The notes under the pieces are model-generated. The model saw nothing but the letters and a program-made list of their open reading frames with translations. It had not been told where the DNA came from and made no database searches. Source: Biomphalaria glabrata (Eukaryota; Mollusca; Gastropoda; Planorbidae). Taken from it: DNA of 64,000 nt. Shown here piece by piece: positions 10,389-21,524 of this stretch. A program made the position numbers and the translations under genes. How positions within the stretch are numbered: position 1 is the first letter of the stretch; each line of letters opens with the position of its first letter. The stretch spans positions 36,755,201 through 36,819,200 of the forward strand of contig NC_074717.1 in assembly GCF_947242115.1 (NCBI RefSeq), read 5' to 3'.

Positions 10389-11987
10389 CACTGGCGGATC
10401 CAGGGGGAGAGGCGATCGCCCCCCCCCCCCCCCCCCCCACTCGGCCGACCACCACCTTCGAGGGGGGGGGGCGGAAGAATTTTAGTATAGAATTCACACA
10501 ATTTGTATATGAAATTATTACTTTTGTTAATAATATATACTAATTATTTATATTTCAGCCTATTTTTAGATTAGTTCGCTCCCCCCCTGTAGTATGTTGG
10601 CCGATTTGGTGTGGTCGGGAAGGGGCGATGGTAGGCCTATCAATCCCCCCCCCCTCCATACACTTTCGAGGGGCGGTCCAATTTATTTGTAGAAATCACA
10701 GCTTGCTAACAGAATCAATTAAATATCTATATGATTAAAACTTGTTATTGATATTTTAACCGATCTGTATATTATGTCGTTCCCTGTTTGCCGATTGGGG
10801 GGGGGGCGAATATTTCTATTGCCCTTCCCACCTTAATCCTTTGAGTGGGGGGGGGGGCGGAACTACTTTTATGGAGAAATGATAGTTTGTGAACAAAATT
10901 AGTTGAGTTAATATATACATTTTATATTATGTCGCTCCCGTTCTGGTATCTTGGCCGATTCGGTGGGTTTGGGGGGAGGGCGATTGCATGTACTGCCCTC
11001 CCCACTCTAGCCCTCTCTGAGTGGGGGGGGGGGGCGGTCCTATTTTTATGGAGAATCATAGTTTGTGAACAAAATTAGTTGAGTCGCCCCACCCCTATTC
11101 TTTAATGCTAAATGCAATCTTTAGCAGAAATTATTAAAGGAGAGAGGATTAGGGCCTAATCGTTTTAACTCTACCGCCCCTCCCATTTCCAGACAGAGTT
11201 AATGTAATTTCACATGGATTTATAATAATTATTTTAAGAAAGTTAGAATTCAAACGAAATTTTTCAGTATAAGAGTCACGATTGAGATGAGTTCTAAACC
11301 CAATTAGTATTTTATAGTTCATTTTCCCAACCTTTACTCAATCTGATATTTTGCTAGTTAAATAAATTTGGGACTATAACTCACAATTTATACTTAAATT
11401 TTATTGAATATTATTTATCGAATAATTATTTTGTCGGCGTCGATCCTCAAATCCAAAATCTAAATATGTGGGTTATCTTATCTTTTCAAGGAAAAAATCG
11501 GTTTTATTTGCAATGTATTAAGGGCCTATAAATTCATATTAGAATACTTTTCAAGTACAACATTATTGGAAAGGTCCTTTTTTAATAGTATGAATAATGA
11601 GCCTTTGGTCAAGAGAATGCGCTTCTTCATTGAAGAATGCAAGAAATCTTTTTTGGCGTCGGAACCCCACTGATGAATAATGAGCTGTAGATGTCAGGAA
11701 AATGCGTTTCTGCAGTGAAGAATGCAAGAAAACGCTTTTGCCGTCGGGACTTCGCCCCGAACCCCATTAGCGAAACTTATAGCGCTGCCCCAGTTGTTAT
11801 GTTTTTCGCTGAATGTTGAGAAATGCTGCTTTTTAAAATTCTCATATATAGGCTCTATATATGTATGTGTATATGTGTGTGTGCTGTGCGCACGTTTATG
11901 CATAGGGTTAGGGTTTACTGGGCGTTAGGGTTAGGGTTTGGGTCAAAATCGCCCCCCCCCCACTCCAAAGTTCTGGATCCGCTAGTG
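10389..11987. mobile_element. hAT-like non-autonomous DNA transposon (family B), 1599 bp
   Basis: The ends are inverted repeats: CACTGGCGGATCCAG at 10389 and CTGGATCCGCTAGTG ending at 11987, 14 of 15 bases paired. The element is flanked by a perfect 8-bp direct repeat ATATAAGG (10381-10388 and 11988-11995), and the target, a SINE, reads through across it. An 8-bp duplication with CA...TG ends fits the hAT superfamily. I see no transposase frame. The interior has four diverged tandem units between about 10450 and 11090, long G and C tracts, and a short TTAGGG-like stretch. Confidence 0.88.
11904..11941 (+). repeat. Interstitial TTAGGG-like repeat inside transposon B
   Basis: Two short runs of GTTAGGGTT separated by TACTGGGC. 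They match the metazoan telomere motif but are only a few units long and lie within a transposon. Confidence 0.7.
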
Positions 11988-12165
11988 ATATAAGGTCTAA
12001 AAGGGGAACTTTACTTTTATAGAGAAATGTGTGCTCTCCAATTCATTTTTGCTCTGTAAAAAAATGCTATTCAAACATTATAAAGTGTTACTAAGGTTTT
12101 GTCGTTTGTGGTATTAAATTGTTTACATAACTATTTATTTGCATAGCTGCTACTGTCTATCAATT

Positions 12166-12436
12166 GGGGGCGCTGTGGCTGAGTGGTTAAGCGCTTGGCC
12201 TGGTTTCTTGGATTCAAATCTCAGCGAAGACTGGGATTGTGAATTTTTTTTTTTGCGCCCCTGAGTCCACCAAAACTTTAATGGGTACCTGACTTTAGTT
12301 GGGGAAAGTAAAGGCGTTTGGTCATTGTGTTGGCCACATGACACCCTGCTCGTTAGACATCGGTCAAAGAAACATATGACCATACCATCATCAGATCTGC
12401 CCCAGAGATCGCAAGGTCTGAAAGGGGAAACTTACT
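12166..12436 (+). mobile_element. tRNA-derived SINE
   Basis: The tRNA-like head has an A box (GTGGCTGAGTGGTTAAGC) and a degenerate B box (GATTCAAATC). The body carries GGGTACCTGAC, AAAGTAAAGGC and GGCCACATGACACC, and it ends GCAAGGTCTGAAAGGGG. It has the least altered A box of the copies here. Confidence 0.88.
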
Positions 12437-12520
12437 ATCTATTAAATTATTATGGTTGGCTGTTTATAATGTAGATAATCCCACCTTAAGCAAACTATCA
12501 GCAAAGATGGAAGCACATCT

Positions 12521-12640
12521 GAGAGTAATGTATCACACATAGAACTGTAGAGTTTGTTGACAGCCATACATGACTTCTTTCACAACAATTAACTTTATTG
12601 TGATTGTACATTCCATTAACTGAGTTCATGGCTCTTTGTC
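12521..12640. repeat. Dispersed about 120-bp repeat, copy 2
   Basis: Homologous to 7125-7245 over its full length, in the same orientation. Confidence 0.7.
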
Positions 12641-13317
12641 AATAGAAAAATGCTTAGATATGAACAAATATCACTAATGACTAAATTTAATATTATTACG
12701 TTTAAATATTTATTTTGTTTTGAAGGGGAAAAAAGCCTACATACATTTAAACAACTAGGTTTAAAAAAAAAAAGATTAGAATAAGTATAAAAAAAAATAT
12801 TTTAATGACACACTTTTTGTTTCGTTCACACATAAGATAAAAAGTCAAACTTGAGAGCATACAACATTTCATGGTGATGCATAGAACAGTCTATGGTCAA
12901 ACAAAGTAAGGAAGGAAGAACTCTTCAAAATGCATATAACAAAACAATAATGATGCTAAACTTTACCTATCATTATTTATTCAATATAAATCCAGTCCAT
13001 CTAATATGTAATAATCATTGGAATGAAAAGTGATGTTTTAAAACAATATTACAAAACATATTTAAAAGAAATTTTCTAAATTAGTACACATTTCAAATTT
13101 GTGTTTGCTGCTGTACAACTATATCTGCAGTTCAAGTGAGCATTTAAAACAGATAATATATGGGAGCCGAGTTGATATCAAGATATTATATGGGCACCTA
13201 AAAAAAGCTGTAAGATAGCTAAACAAATTTTCTTTTTACTAAACTAAATGACTATTGATACTCAACACATCAAAAGACCAACATATGTTAAGAACAGACT
13301 TAGGTCATACGACAAAG

Positions 13318-13512
13318 GATGTGGTGAATGAAATGCTAAAGAGCTAGGCTGCTGAACCAAATGCCAAAGTTTGAATCCTCTGGTGAAGTCTTAATCTACA
13401 GAGGAAAGTAAAGGCAGCAAGTAATTGAGCTGGTCACATGACACAGTTTTGAACCAGGGCACATAATCAAGAGAGGTTGCCTGTTATCATAGAGAGTAAG
13501 GTTCAACATTTT
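13318..13512 (+). mobile_element. Strongly diverged tRNA-derived SINE
   Basis: Retains the order GTTTGAATCCTCTGGTGAAG, AAAGTAAAGGCAG, CTGGTCACATGACAC in the positions seen in the other SINE copies, with many substitutions. It is an old copy lying about 220 bases beyond the TMEM208 stop codon, on the opposite strand. Confidence 0.65.
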
Positions 13513-13733
13513 AAAAGTATACTTTAATAATTGTGCAAACCATGCATGAGCTCAGACAAGTGAAATATATTACAATTAAGGGCTGAATGGCACATCAATG
13601 AAAAAGTTGACAAAATGTCATCATTAATTAGCTACATAATGATTTAAAATGTGAAACTGCAAACATACATGAGAAAAAAACGTTTGTCCACCTTGCACAA
13701 ATCTAACACAAAGCTATCTACAAACAGTTTTTC

Positions 13734-16700
13734 TCATCTGACTATCTGCTGTCGTTTCATCTTTCTCTCTAGTTTCTTTTGTTTTTTATCATCCACTGGC
13801 TGCTCCTCAGCAGGAGCAAAGAACCATGGGCCTAAAAAGTTAACCCACAAAATGTGTAGAACTCTTGCGGGAGCCTGCATGAGAAAAACAGCTGATTACA
13901 CCACAGCAGAAAATTTGTAAATAAGCAAAAGTAAAATTTACACAAAAAGAGCATTTAAAATTGTTAAACAAAATACAATAAGCTAAATGTAGTTTTCATC
14001 CTTAATAAATAAACAGTACAGCGACATACCAGTAACAAAAAAAGCCAAAAGTATCCACTTAATAAGGACAAGCTTTGTACAATACTCGTCAACAAGATTA
14101 GATCTTTGCTATGTCTGAAATATACAATTTAAACAAATTAATTGATTTACTTTTTATAAGCAGGAGCACTCTTGTGTCAAAACTAACCTTTTAATACAAG
14201 CAGCATGTTAATGAAGCTCTGTCTAAGGCAAGCCAGCTAGTAGTTTTAGTCTAAATTTAATTAACTTCTTCTATTTTAGGTGTATACATATTTATATAAT
14301 ATTTATTTATATATATATAACAAACACTGTCAAACATTCCAATGACTTTCAAATGTACGTTCTAAAAGTAATTTTAAGTCATTTGAGCTGACTAAACTAT
14401 TCTTAATTTATGTCTCAAAGCAGGGTGGTACACAGAGTTTACAAATAAAGTCTTTGATTGACAATGCAAGTCAAATTTGAAAAAGATATTAAAAACATTA
14501 GATGAATGTATGATATTTTGATGAAGATAAAACCACATTAGTATGATATTCAAAACTGTAATGGCTGCTTCCAGTTTCATCCTCACCAAGCCATTAAATC
14601 CAAGAAATAAACTACTAAGAGTTTAGTTTGAAACTAGTTGAACTCCTGCTGACTGCTTAGGGGTAAGGACAAAAGCATTAAGTGTCCATCTTTTAAGGTG
14701 TACCTCGGCTAATCATTTTTCCCAATGCTATCCTACTTTATACTCACTCTGCCATGCCAGATTCCATATTAAGGTCAGTTCCAGCATCTACCAGATGTCC
14801 ATCTTGGTAAACAGATTGGGCCATATTGGACATGAACTTGTAACTACCAAAGTAAATTGCAGCTGTCAGCAAAGACAAAACCTAGGAAACATAAAATTGT
14901 ATATTTTATAATCTTGGTAAAAACAAATAAAAAGCGAGCCAGTAAAAAAATAATTTACACTCACAAAGTTATAAAAATATAGATAACTTTAAATGCGAAA
15001 ATAATTTTTAAAGGTAACATTTTCTAAAATAATATCTTTCCTCCTAAATACAGAGCAATCTTATGTTTAAAAGGTTAATTACATTTTTTTTTGAAGATTT
15101 TTTTTTAACGTTAGTAAAAGTGATAGAGATAGTAAGTTAAAAAAACTAAGAACATGCACTTTATAAACAAAGATTTTTATAACATCTTTTTAAAATGTCA
15201 GCTTACAATCGGGCGCATGGTGAATAAGTCCCAGTAAAAGAAATACCAGACACTGTAATATACTATCTGGAATATAAAGATAAAAACAAGAGCATTTTTT
15301 TTGGTACTACCAACAACATTACATATTATGTGCTCACCTACAAACAAATCATCAAGTAAGCATACAACCTTCTAGGACAAGAAAAATATTTTTGTTCTTA
15401 AAACATAATAAATTTCATGTTATTTAAAACTGTCATTCTTTAAATATTAATATAAAAATATATACATTTTTTTAAAGAGATTTTTGCAAAGATGCTAAAA
15501 GGTCAAGAAACAAACAGTAAACAGATGCTAATATTCAACCTTAGAAGTAGTTAATTTCAAACTGACTGCTTTTGACTCAGGACCGGACACAACAGAATGC
15601 GACAACACATGCACCGGTAGCTCAAAATTGGAACCAGTGAAATCTGCCCATATGGAGTATCACCAGAAAATGCCGACCACGTCCTCCAAAACTGCTCTCT
15701 TTACCAAGAGGCCCGTATAAGACATTGGCCCCAAATCACCCCAATAGAAAGAAAACTATATGGAGAGCTCCCTGATTTGGAAACCACTGCGCAGTTCATC
15801 TCATGTATTGGTCTAGTCATATGAACACTCCAACATAACAATGAGAACGATGAAGAAGAAAAAAAAACTGACTGCATACAATTTTATTTAGAGCAAGAGG
15901 GGAGTGTTTTTTTTTCTTTCTAATAATTGTTTTTTTTTTAAAAGGTTTCATATGACCTAATTCATTTTATATCCCAAAAATTTTAAATTCTTATTTGAAT
16001 CCTTGCAAAATTACTTCTGATTTAGACCCAATCCCTATTTGAACAGTAGGTAGCCACTAACTTGTTCATCATATTGAATGTTACGCTGAGAGGAACACAG
16101 AAAAGGTTTGCATGAAGCTAAAATAAATTATTTCTACTTAAGAAAAAGAAACAAACTGTGATCTCAGTTATTTACTCCTCCCTCAAGCTCAGTCAATGTG
16201 AGTTCAATTTAAATCAAACAAACATTTTATTGTATAAAATAACCATTAGTATTTTAAATCTCCCTCCCTATTTTTTTTTGTTCTTTATAAAAGAACAGGT
16301 ACCACTTTTAAACAAAGTTAGATCTACCCTTTTAAAGTTTGTGTAGACCTGTATCAAGCCCAAACTACTCACATTGACTCCTCCTATGACATATACATAA
16401 AACTGAAGTGTTGATTGGTTCTCTTCAGCTATTTGTTTTTGTCCTTTTGTAGCTTGCTTCCCTTTAGGCTGGAGGAGAATAAAGAACAGGACACATTTTC
16501 AGTCAAGTACCAATAAAGCAAAACAAAAAAAACACCAGATAACCCCCCCCCCCCCAATCAAAACAGACCTGAAATAAAGAAAATTCATATTATATTATTA
16601 ATAGAAGAAAAAATTATAAATAATAATCAATTGTCTTTCAGTCTTAAAATTAAGGATGAGTGCTGGATTTCACATGATCACACAGAGCCAGTAGCAACCG

Positions 16701-18587
16701 TGTAATTTGTCACATAAGGGGCAGACAAAGCTGTTGTCTGCAGGTCTATTTAAGTTCTCTTTCACTATCTGCATCTATCCTTGACAAGAGCTTTTATTTG
16801 TGTCTCAAATGTATGCCTTGTTTCTATTGTAAGAGTTCTCCAGATATTCTTTCAGAAAAGCCTTTCTCTATGCCATTGAGGGCAAAATAACTCATGAGTT
16901 CGCCAAACATGGCCAAAAGAATGGACCCAATCTTTAATTATTGCACTGCTCAAGAAAGGAAACAAGACAATGCCAAAACTATACAATGTGCCAGATAATG
17001 CTAAGAATAATTCTCAACAAACTCATGAAAAAACTGAGGTGGTCCTATCCAAAGAAAAGACAGGCTATTAAGCACTGTTGAGCAAATAAAATATTTAACA
17101 TCAGACTGTTAAATGAAAAATGCCCTTAACACCAGAAAAAACTAGTACACAGCTTCATAGACTTCAAAAAAGAATTTGACAGGGTTTGGCATGAGGGCAT
17201 GTGACAACCGTGGGAGCCAATGAGGGAGTTCAACATAGATAAAAACATTATCAATGTTATCAAAGCCCTATACCAAAATGCAAATAGCTCAGTGCTTCTT
17301 AACAACCATATTGGAGAAAGTTTAAGGACATCCATAGGAGTGCAGCATGAATACATTTCTATAGCTCTTTTTAACATATTTCTGAAGCAAATTATGATGA
17401 AAACTCTAAAAAGATTTACTCCTAGCTTGACCATAAATGGGTGACCTATTAACAATTTCAGGTTTGCTGATGATATAGACTTCATCAGAGAAAATGCAAA
17501 GACCAGGTTCAATGTCTTACTTCAAAACTGGATGCTGCAGCTAGAGCAGTTGGCATGGGAATCAGTGCTGAAAAAAGCGAAATAATAGTTTGTGGTGGAA
17601 ATAGTACAAGATGTTGCATACCATTGATCTCAGGCATCTTCGGCAGAAGTGTACAAGGAGCCAATAGAACCCCCAAGTATTAAAGCCATACACGATACAA
17701 AAGTGTAGTGAAAACCACTGCTTTATAGACATTGATTTTTTTGGTAGACTAGAGAGTCAGAGATCATTTTCTCAATTGAAGGCAAATTGGTACTGGCCTT
17801 AGCTCGGCAGTTGTTTGTTCCCCAGACAGTAATGTATTGTTGGATATGCAAAACTGGTTTAGCATATTAAGCCTTTAAGGGACTGACCAATCATATTGAC
17901 TAGTGAAGTTCCATGGGGAGACTTCTGGCTCTGGAACATGACTTCCATTATCTGAAGTTTGACAAAAAAAAGCAACATTAGCTCCTCATAGAGGTAGAGA
18001 AGCTATGCAACAATCACCTCTCTAAGTCTAATTTGGGAAAGTAATTGCAGCAATTTGAATACAGCTGACACAGCTTGATTTTGTTGATATCAAAGTATAA
18101 ATCCATAACTAGATCTATAAGTTAGTATAAGTGTAAGTTGAATTGATCTTTTTTTTAAAGCAGTTTAAGGCATTGGGGGAAAATAATTAGCCAAAGTACA
18201 CCTTAAAAGACCAGATCAGATGATTACTGACACTGACAGTAGCCTTCAGTAGGTCAGTAGTGACAGTGTTTCTTTGTGTAGAATCATAGTACTCTTAACT
18301 GAAATTTAGTCTTAGACATGATCATGATAATAATGATAATGAATCATGATCATTCATCATAATATCTAATTTAATATGATAATTATAAATTCATGATGAT
18401 CTGCATCAGCATCATGATCAGATGATAATAATTTTCATGATTTTCTTTTTGATTAGCTGATCTGATCTAGTCTACCAGTGATCCACCAGTCTAACTTATA
18501 AATGGAAGATAAAATTGAGGTGCATTTTCTTTTAAATAAACAGATTATGATCGAGATCAATAGTGTAGATAATTTACATACTGGCAT
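13734..18587 (-). CDS. TMEM208: Transmembrane protein 208 (SND2-like ER protein)
   Basis: ER multi-pass membrane protein of the SRP-independent (SND) targeting route. Coding exons in transcript order: 18587-18582, 16468-16373, 15266-15207, 14881-14748, 14114-14030, 13874-13734 (TGA stop). Phases agree at every junction and the sum is 173 codons, the length of human TMEM208. The N-terminal region KGQKQIAEENQ matches KGKKQIFEENR of the family. Hydrophobic segments follow in exons 2-3, 4 and 5, then the signature LHILWVNFLGPWF and a lysine/arginine-rich tail. Exon 1 would supply only ATG-CCA before a perfect GTATGT donor, giving MPPKGK against MAPKGK in human; an in-frame ATG six bases earlier is also possible. 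Exons 2-6 are secure (about 0.95); exon 1 is inferred. Introns 1 and 2 hold LINE remnants. Confidence 0.92.
15572..15868 (+). mobile_element. LINE 3' end (C-terminal zinc-knuckle-like part) in TMEM208 intron 2
   Basis: Reads LRTGHNRMRQHMHR, one in-frame stop, then a C-P-Y-G...ADHVLQNC pattern typical of the Cys/His-containing C-terminus of many non-LTR retrotransposon polyproteins, ending LVI-stop. A short 3' UTR and an A-rich GAAGAAGAAAA tail follow. It is 5' truncated, degraded by at least one stop, and antisense to TMEM208. Confidence 0.75.
16650..16800. repeat. Diverged dispersed repeat (GGATGAGTGC family), copy 2
   Basis: Shares the block order with 9059-9200 and 58872-59060. It lies just left of a LINE reverse transcriptase remnant on the plus strand, so it could be part of that LINE. 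Confidence 0.4.
16880..17640 (+). mobile_element. Degraded LINE reverse transcriptase in TMEM208 intron 1
   Basis: Across several frames the plus strand reads reverse transcriptase blocks: LIIALLKKGN near 16936, FIDFKKEFDRVWHEG near 17155, then a clean stretch (about 17222-17440) with INVIKALYQNANSSVLLNN and LFNIFLKQIM, and the catalytic FADDIDFI near 17461. Several stops and frame changes separate these blocks, so the copy is dead. The FIDFKKAFDRVWH and FADDID types belong to non-LTR retrotransposons. Antisense to TMEM208. Confidence 0.85.
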
Positions 18588-19576
18588 TTTCATACAGGAT
18601 TATTAGATAATCTAGATCTAAAATTTTAGAGAGAACTGAGACTCAGAGAAGCAGCTGTTTTATTTACACTTTGTAGCTCTCAGGCGACACGTTCAACTTT
18701 TTCATTAAATAGGACCTAAAGCATACTTTTAAAGTGAAGAATTACGTATAATCACAGACCTAGATCTAGATCTAGATCTAAATCATAGACATTTTTTTTT
18801 AGATTCTACAACACAAACAAAAATGTTATCCGAAAAAAAATGCTACGTTTCGATATCCCTTAAATTAGAAAAAAATGTTTACTTTATTTTTACTTATAGA
18901 AGTAAAAGCTAATGAAGTTTTGGGTGAAATTAGATTTAGAAATGTAGAGAGCAATTTATGTGTGAAAGAAATTAATATTTTGTTTGTTTGAAAAGCGTTT
19001 ACTTTTTAAATTAATTTGACCTCTCACCTTAATGTTTGACAACACGGCACCAAAGCGTTCGATACATAGCCGGCTATTTCTAACGAAAAAGTCATGATCC
19101 TACAGCATTAAAGTTAGTCGAATGGCTTTGATCTAATTTAGTATGCACTGTCGCTCAAATAATCTTTTAATAGTTTATGTATTTAAAAAAATATTAATCT
19201 AGTTGTAGATGTAAATGGATAGCCATGAATGCATGACACTAACTCCTCCTAATGACAGGCATACAGATACATACATCATTCATAATACATGATAGGCCTA
19301 CTACATACTTTACATAGTCACGATAGTGTAACATAGGCATATGATATTATTAGTTAGATATTTATTAATTTATATATTACTTATTACTAGACATAGAGTC
19401 TAGATCTATAATCAAATAATCATAATGATGATATATTTATAATATTACCTGTGTTTATCAAATAGAACCTAAGAGTATCTGGCATGCTTATTTTTGAAGA
19501 GTCTTGTGTCTTAACACCCACATATTATTCTTTTAAACTTGTTAACTTTTTTTATTGCAATTTTCTGTTTTATAGA
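18588..19576. promoter_or_regulatory. Shared spacer between head-to-head TMEM208 and TRIQK
   Basis: About 1 kb separates the proposed TMEM208 start from the first coding exon of TRIQK. It should contain both transcription starts. The part at 19030-19095 has more GC than its surroundings and a strong minus-strand donor (GTGAGAG at 19021-19027), which may mark a noncoding first exon. A pyrimidine-rich acceptor ending at 19576 suggests TRIQK also has an upstream noncoding exon. No TATA box or CpG island is evident. Confidence 0.4.
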
Positions 19577-19633
19577 TATGTTTCCCCACAATTTGTGGTT
19601 TGAAAACTAGACTCTAATTGTGATCTCATTTAA

Positions 19634-21524
19634 ATGGGAAAAAAGGATGCAAATGTCAGCCACTGTCTACCAGTAGATCAGTATCGCAAGCAGATTGGTA
19701 AATAAAAATAATTAAAGCTTATTTTACTAACATTATAAATGTCATTAACTTCAATGATTCAGAAATTAGCATATATGTTGACCCAATAGCTTTTATTTTA
19801 AAAATCCTTAACATACCCTAATAAAAGACATGTAACTCTAAATTTTGAAAAAAGTCTAAACCAAATAGTAGTAAATACAATTTAAGATGAAATACTAATA
19901 AATAAATAACTTTAGTAAATTGGAATAATATGTCTAGTTTTTAAAAATACATAATTTTAATACCTTTAGAATATAAAAAAAAGTTTTAAAGTACTCAATT
20001 TCCCTGGTGGGGTGTATACACTGAGGGTATGGGCACCCTCCTTTCAAAACTTCATTTAAAAAAAATAAATAAAAGCAATACACATCCGGTTTTTACTGTA
20101 AAAAAAAAAAGTCACCACACTTTCATTCAACATGAGACATGATGAGCTCTTCTTATAAGAAAGTTTTTTAAAAACTTCTGTTAGCGTCCCAACAGATTCA
20201 AATGCATTAGAGCTTTGCAGCCTACACCGCATCAGAGCTAGGTAGGAGCTATTGGGTTAATTATTAAATCAAAATTATAGAAATAGAAATATTACTAAGA
20301 AAATGGCACATTGCATTTCTGACGTATCATTGTATTGAATGGAGAGAAAGTGAGATTGGTTGAAAGGAGAAAGCATTTTGGTGACAGAAGAAGAGTGCCA
20401 GAGAAGAAAAAATATTAAGGTAACTGACATAAGCTCCAGTGGAAATAGTTTGCCCAATGTGCAGCTGAACATTCCAGGTTGGTAAATGTCTTGCCAGTGA
20501 CATGTAGAGACACAAAAGTACAAAGTTCAGATGGTGTCATAACTACTCACTCACATTTTGTAGCATGTGAACAGTAGAAGTTAGGTATGCTGAACAAAGT
20601 TAAAAGTGAAATTTGTTAACATTTGCCTTCAGCAGTTTATGAACATTTAAAAGATAGTCTTGAACAGCTGAGTGGCAACCCTTTTATTTTTAATTACAGC
20701 CACAATTTTTATAAATGCTGTTTTAAAATGGATTGTCAACAAAGATTTCTTTCACTAAAATTATTAAAGGAAACACTTATTAGATCAATGCTCCATGGTA
20801 ATTAACCCTATCTCTTTACTTAACACAGGAAAGCAAGATTGGAAGAAATCTAAAAAAGAAATTAAAAAGATGAAATCCAGAGCAGATAATACCACAGTGT
20901 TATCTCCCCAGGTACATTTTAAATATATAATTATTGTTCTTTAAGGTTTATCCTATCAGAGAGTTTTTATATCATCTCAAGGATTACTCATCTAGGATAA
21001 GATAAAATTAAAGTTAGAATTTGTTTTAGATAATCCAGTCATCAGTTCTCTTTGCTGTCATAAAGAGTTTATGCAAAATGTGAATTTATGGGACTTGACT
21101 TAAATCCTTTTGACTCCCAGTGCAGCATAAGGCTTCAACAGTACTTTGCCATTGGACTCTTTATTTATCTCTGCTATTCCCCTCAGTTGGTTTATGTCCA
21201 TCCTGCTGAATTCTTGTTCTACTAGTCTTCTACATGCTATGAAACACCATTGTCTTTCACTTTTCTTTGTTTTTTTGCATGTTCCTCTCAGGTTTAGCTG
21301 TCTCCCGTGTTTATTTTTTTAGATTGATAAAAGAAAAAAATAGAACAGTTAAGATGTATGTAATGCTTTGGATCAACCCAACAAACCCTCATTCTCTGTG
21401 TTCACAGGCTATTGTTTTCTGGATGGGACTCGTCATTTTATCTTGTTCCGCTGGTTACTTTCTGCTCTGCTGGTATACAGGAACTGTCGCATTAGAAAAC
21501 ATTGTTGATAAACCTCCTGTGTGA
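19634..21524 (+). CDS. TRIQK: TRIQK (triple QxxK/R motif-containing protein)
   Basis: Small, conserved ER-membrane protein of unclear biochemical role. Exons: 19634-19697 (ATG), 20829-20911, 21408-21524 (TGA); junction phases agree and give 87 residues (human has 86). The N-terminus MGKKDA and the block LPVDQYRKQIGKQDWKKSK carry the three defining QxxK/R motifs: QYRK, QIGK and QDWK. A lysine-rich cytosolic stretch follows. Exon 3 encodes one membrane segment (IVFWMGLVILSCSAGYFLL) and a short tail ending NIVDKPPV. The start ATG is the first in its exon and matches the family N-terminus. TRIQK is head-to-head with TMEM208. The tail after the membrane segment diverges from the acidic vertebrate tail. 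Confidence 0.94.

Larger units (their letters stand above)
10153..12025 (+). mobile_element. tRNA-derived SINE, split by a hAT-like transposon
   Basis: The SINE head (CGCTGTGGCTGAG, a degenerate B box GATTCATATCC, then GGTGAAGACTGGGAT) starts near 10153. The body contains TTTAGGGTGCC, GGGTACCTGAC, AAAGTAAAGGC and GGCCACATGACACC. It is interrupted at 10388 by a transposon, and the SINE tail (AAGGTCTAAAAGGGGAACTT) resumes at 11988. Other copies in this window share the same body: 12166-12436, 23088-23312 and 42506-42756. Confidence 0.85.

Noticed and set aside
19028-19096. MTFSLEIAGYVSNAL frame (minus) as the TMEM208 N-terminus
   Set aside because: Spliced to TMEM208 exon 2 it goes out of frame and stops; it is better explained as a noncoding first exon or an unrelated frame.
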